A stretch of DNA of 58,700 nucleotides from an uncultured Bacteroidota bacterium. GTDB taxonomy: Bacteria > Bacteroidota > Bacteroidia > Bacteroidales > WCHB1-69. The notes below the pieces were generated by a model that saw only the letters and a program-made list of their open reading frames with translations, ran no database searches and had not been told where the DNA came from. Of this stretch, positions 56,501-58,700 are shown piece after piece (position 1 is the first letter of the stretch; the number at the start of each line of letters is the position of its first letter). The stretch covers positions 1 to 58,700 of the forward strand of contig CACYHG010000005.1 in the NCBI GenBank assembly GCA_902774175.1, written 5' to 3'. Both the position numbers and the translations under genes were made by a program.

Positions 56501-58700
56501 CCAACCCCCCGTAAAGTGGACAGGCCGTTTGACGTCCGGGGAGAAGACCTCCGTGGCTTTAGGCAGCTGCAACAGCACAACCGGCACCTTTATCCGCATA
56601 ACGGCTTGGTTATACAATCCGAACAACGGTACCGATTCCGATCCCAGCAACGATACCGCCAATTACTATGATTATCTCTGTAAAGGCCGTTTGGCGGGTG
56701 ATTATACAGTTGGGGGAAGCCAGCCTGATTTCCAGTCTGTAGAGGAGGCCTTGAAAGCATTGCATGCGTGTGGGGTCAGTGCCCCAGTGGTGATGAGAAT
56801 CCGTTCGGGAAATTATGGTCAATGGTCTATGAATGATTCTATTAGTGGAACTTCCGACACTAATACCATAACCTTTACGGCAGACGGTACAGCCATTCCC
56901 GTGTTTGAAAAAGGGTTGGTGTTCAGAAATATTTCACATGTTCGGTTCCATAAACTCACCTTTGGCAATATCACCGGTAACCAGTGTGGGGTGCAAATGC
57001 ATGGATCGTGTACAGATGTGGTTATCCGAGATTGCAATATCTATTCCGATACAACCATTATCAATCCGAAGTTTGATGCATTCAGGTTTTACAATGGAGG
57101 CTATAGTCATCCAACGGACATAAGACTGACAGGCAACCATATTGTGGGAGGAAACAAGAACATACATCTTTATTACATGGCTGGGAATGAAAGTGTCATT
57201 TTTATGAAATCTTCATCCATGTACATTGACAGTAATGTGCTGGAGGGTGCCTATATGGCTGGGTTGTATCTGGACCATTATTCCTCTGTCCGGAGTTTCT
57301 GCCATAATACGGTAAGGAACCGTTATACAAAGGATACCAATATGTTTTACGGCTTGTATTCCTATAATTGTGCCAATTTTGAAATAATAGAAGGGAACAG
57401 GATTTTTGTACATGGTAATAATGCCGGATACGGGATGTATTTTAATAAATGGCAGAATCATCCGAGTTATTCTGACGGTTATGCCCTGATTGCGAACAAT
57501 GAAATCCGGATGTTGGGTTATGAGGCCAAATGTGGCATGTTTGTTGGGGGAGTGGCCAACCGTTTGAACATTCATCACAACAGTATTTATAGTCGTTCTG
57601 AGAATGCTAAAGCCTTTGCCATGTGGTTGGAGCAGAATAGTGCCAGTAACAATTATATGACCAATGTGACCCGAAACCTGTTGGTATCGGATGGCGTGAC
57701 CGGAGCGAACAATTATCCTTTGTATTTGCCGATAGACGACATAGCCGCCTATCGCCAAAGTAACGGTTTGCGTGAATGGAACGGACTGTATTCCCTTTCT
57801 ACTCCCATTGTGGGTTATGTGAATGGGGCTAGCCAGACAAGCATAGCAGTTTTTCAAGGTTTTACTGGTAATGATGGTAATTGTGTCAATGCCCAGCCTT
57901 CCTTCGCACATTTGAATGTTGGTTTGGAATTAGTTGACTATTCACTATTTTCATGTCCTACTGACACGTTGGTGACAACGGATATTTATGGCAATCCGAG
58001 AGGTGTTTCAACAGTTATGGGCTGCTACGGCGCAAAGATGTGGGATGGTATTAATCTGCTTGTGGACAGGATTGTGTCCCCGGTCGCCATCACAAATGTG
58101 ACCTGCTATGATGACAGCATTCCTGTAGAAATTGCGCTAAAGAACATGGGGCGTTCCGCTGCCTGTTTCGACAGTACCTCCTTGAGAATCGATTTGGATG
58201 TCAATGGCGCCATCAACTTCCATTTTGACACTGTATTTACTTCAGGAACAATGATTCCTGCTCAGACTGTGACAATTCCGTTAACCTCCATACCTGTCAT
58301 GAACAGCGGAAAGTATCATATAAAGGTGAAACTGGCCTACAAGGGTGATGTGCTGCCCGATGACGACACCCTCTCCATGGTGTACAACGCTTCGCGTGTG
58401 GTTGTTCCTTATGATGAGACTTTTTCCACCGCTCCTGACGAACTTCTCAACGTCCGCAACAGCGGTTCGGTTGACTGGTCGGTTGTTCACGACAACGCCA
58501 TGCCGTCGTCCTACGGCACGGGCCGTCTGGAGTTTGCCGGTGCTGGCAACCCTGGCGCGAGCGCGAGCGCGGTGTTCAACGCGGTTGACATCCGTGGCTG
58601 CGTGAACCCGATGCTGAGCTTCTGGTACGCGCACGGTGTGAACAGCGGCACCCGTGACATCCTCTACGTGTTCGCCACCACTGACGGCGGTGCCAGCTAC
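50505..58700 (+). CDS. Giant secreted protein, paralogue of the left giant; runs off the window
   Basis: A frame open for 2732 codons to the window end, without its stop. A signal peptide (about 1-34, ending TARAQ) precedes a jelly-roll/MAM-like domain (about 36-225). Four modules follow, each a CARDB-type Ig domain (VNGV...P..W.G.L) plus a beta-helix. Their cysteine headers (C.....G.Y..G and CG[VI/M]) begin at about residues 446, 988, 1526 and 2059. A second jelly-roll domain (from about 2635, ending FYWYAH...DGGASY) is cut by the edge. By comparison with the left paralogue about 500-600 residues are missing, probably including a T9SS sorting domain. The start may be 50505 or the next ATG at 50508. 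The first 0.5 kb and last 0.3 kb are GC-richer than the middle. Confidence 0.88.
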   Translation, partial: MMDNTVCSLRRRLFLPLLLPLLFVCGMCTTARAQITYLANESFKKSLPQGWSAYPASTPTAPTWASDTHVTASGKYAMHGYVPYNAGDTVELVTPFYDCSNYQYVMLKFSHICKVLGSDLCQIFYRENNLSSQWRPIPADAYKGDCKAYKANLAFDHSSYKEWQAKDTFAVPSAFWYMEEIFDLSDYAGYSTVAFKFVIKKGNYFGSFIADGWYLDDFRLLVSNTEMKLPKVSFVSTFNDVEYQTGPFEITAKVATRSTTPIIRPYLHYTAYNSNIMNQTDSVLMIDLDGGDSLWKATIPQFVYGTTISYWINGRDSQDNSSCKSGFFYLKNPHASSDTNSVAMHSIDNPKPGTLSGTQTVKVTIKNKGIGDLISAKIGWSVNGVLKTPVTWKGTLSCDMNDTVILGTYTQTLNGYDTIVCWVNTPNNRYDSFTEDDTLTVYAYGCKTLLGGSYTVGKGGSYDFQNLDEAMFNLTHCGIDGDVELRLASGTYDMALDFCGFAEYLGIHKLTITSMAKNADSVILSPSVKDVLTLGDSKHLLFEYLTLDADSARSRVIYFTSACSDVEFSYCHFKGYKCQSASTNYAVVYSPNAAVLDNIRFIGNQIEGGGYGIYLVGKNTTRNTNILFDSNYIENAYARPFYASYTHIRFLHNTFQEVSGSSSFEGLYFQYASNSRIEANHIQTNGWASSQYGMQFYNCDTSTMVCNNEVVMLNNGSVTYGIYNTNSYGMEFVNNSVFMRGTALSQYGMYVNNANSSCRGGIHNNNVVADAKSTGVVYPLFISNASTVTNWQIDYNNWYAKGCMGYVGEEISSLGAFQAVVPTAWHESYLMPTFADTNDLRLRGNVKLICPTYPGVTTDKEGAFRFTLTRCGCYTGDLDSANGSLTVLMDWPKAYTYAGDTLRPRVVIRNAGLKNITSATIGWNVNGVKQPNVNWSGILRTGDADTIALGYFVCMPGDNRVVAFLSNLGALKDNITEDDTIDAFNYTCDHALNGRFSVGKTGDFKTLEEAMNVLQTCGMNGPVEFLMSDGHYNALSVQGVFPGSDSCNTVTFRSATGNRDSVVIKGVKAVQLQNSGYLLFKDISIEGGTIGVEMTGAFTDVTFHRCKIMAPAMSSTSYSAVSYSGQPKGRICFISNVIEGGYYGVSLSSTNGNQSLMLQNIGIVIDSNIISNASMGVYATNGCPILSVSHNQINATGTGISVLNYCNIKMIEGNRITISQPNGTGDGIVCGSYQNIGIDPTLIINNLIRIESSGIGTGINMSCGGQSRMDVHHNSIYVTSTAGNARGIYTYVATIQSGIFYDNRISRNLIVAQGTASYPLYITTQARLLNQQPMMVSIADTYTKRAWNNLYSTTNVAYINGAIASIANLNTNTQDTNSISEEESNGPFPCPGVAQVTRDINGMARDSDTYIGCYHLEPDSNDVALSKFTGIENITSATSTPMGVVVRNAGWNDLRDTVVITFMIDDVKQGVIRYVPAAPLALNQTDTVFLGNYRLPSGTHQFLAFAKMSKDSNAGNDTIAYSRYTCDSSMRGTYTIGLSKHADCSSMALFFDQLISCGVSGDIVMAFESGKYTGLMDLSVLSTTMGNYHLTVTSKAGNRDSVVISNATGLVNVGEKNKHITIRDLTLQLTAMSGNLIKLSMGCQYIDVLRNNLIADSLSSAYGVFYQNPLVFQMSDNIRVSGNKFYGGNYGVYMYGPPTTTGTLLYSMVDSNDFRCQHSAAIYIYNCEITSVSHNRIWHGRNNSTWYGIYCSSLHVDSVVGNYISDAYAADDQSYGMYFHNCLGAPGIRCFVANNAVNLRTALTGVYDNSSEIDFYNNTILVEGSAGRGYYGLHTGVSADLKGNLFIADKGQYAFVTSGTNYTADYNNYYTYGVNYVIVNNQEVSDLTSLKVATPGDNVNSVCVEPVFVNLSQNLRIRSNNAFYMPSFVSADIMGKPRSNITNMGAYQALGVKTDAMLNDFTDTKLTGNGTLAVQVTMSNMGEDTLKTVTIGWTANGVAQPPVKWTGRLTSGEKTSVALGSCNSTTGTFIRITAWLYNPNNGTDSDPSNDTANYYDYLCKGRLAGDYTVGGSQPDFQSVEEALKALHACGVSAPVVMRIRSGNYGQWSMNDSISGTSDTNTITFTADGTAIPVFEKGLVFRNISHVRFHKLTFGNITGNQCGVQMHGSCTDVVIRDCNIYSDTTIINPKFDAFRFYNGGYSHPTDIRLTGNHIVGGNKNIHLYYMAGNESVIFMKSSSMYIDSNVLEGAYMAGLYLDHYSSVRSFCHNTVRNRYTKDTNMFYGLYSYNCANFEIIEGNRIFVHGNNAGYGMYFNKWQNHPSYSDGYALIANNEIRMLGYEAKCGMFVGGVANRLNIHHNSIYSRSENAKAFAMWLEQNSASNNYMTNVTRNLLVSDGVTGANNYPLYLPIDDIAAYRQSNGLREWNGLYSLSTPIVGYVNGASQTSIAVFQGFTGNDGNCVNAQPSFAHLNVGLELVDYSLFSCPTDTLVTTDIYGNPRGVSTVMGCYGAKMWDGINLLVDRIVSPVAITNVTCYDDSIPVEIALKNMGRSAACFDSTSLRIDLDVNGAINFHFDTVFTSGTMIPAQTVTIPLTSIPVMNSGKYHIKVKLAYKGDVLPDDDTLSMVYNASRVVVPYDETFSTAPDELLNVRNSGSVDWSVVHDNAMPSSYGTGRLEFAGAGNPGASASAVFNAVDIRGCVNPMLSFWYAHGVNSGTRDILYVFATTDGGASY

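Overview
The window is a 58.7 kb chromosomal segment of a Gram-negative member of the Bacteroidota, most likely order Bacteroidales. Evidence: promoters of the TAnnTTTGC type instead of -35/-10 boxes, few Shine-Dalgarno sites, type IX secretion system (T9SS) genes porU and porV, a GldB-type lipoprotein, GLPGLI and TonB-receptor families, and C-terminal T9SS sorting domains. I cannot assign a genus.

Layout. (1) 1-369 holds no gene, but has an outward promoter, a hairpin and a perfect 50-bp palindrome. (2) 370-10011 (-) encodes a 3213-residue T9SS cargo with four CARDB-like plus beta-helix modules. (3) 10289-14365 (+) is a second T9SS cargo with GLUG and InlB/Flg_new-type repeats. (4) 14429-17005 (-) is purA plus a sugar MFS transporter. 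(5) 17215-24829 (+) is a tight run: ruvB, pssA, rfbC, gldB-like, diadenylate cyclase, GNAT, mltG, nitrilase family and, after a gap, a metallo-beta-lactamase-fold hydrolase. (6) 24826-28182 (-) is a GLPGLI protein and an outer membrane receptor. (7) 28378-32250 is housekeeping: rpsT, tRNA-Leu/tRNA-Gly, yceD-like DUF177 plus rpmF, tRNA-Asp, atpDC. (8) 32423-35091 (+) has a standalone riboflavin kinase, a small barrel protein and a CoA-disulfide reductase-rhodanese fusion. (9) 35097-39491 (-) has ispF, a small membrane protein, mutL, an HD phosphohydrolase and a flavin reductase. (10) 39503-46568 (-) is the T9SS block: an M23/LysM peptidase, the sortase PorU and the shuttle PorV. (11) 46682-49216 (-) has tRNA-Met, a PurF-like protein without its glutaminase cysteine, and corA. 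(12) From 49217 to the end lie a palindromic element, an N-terminally truncated Rpn-type nuclease gene, a promoter-led and terminator-ended RNA-like stretch, and a second giant T9SS-type cargo gene that runs off the window.

How it fits together. PorV and PorU carry cargo with a C-terminal sorting domain across the outer membrane and attach it to the surface. Two such cargos lie on the left, and a third giant protein on the right is a paralogue of the first with nearly the same module spacing. The most novel material is this giant family: eight modules, each opened by a conserved two-cysteine header. Also notable are the unexplained transcribed-looking leader in front of the right-hand copy and that copy's patchy base composition.
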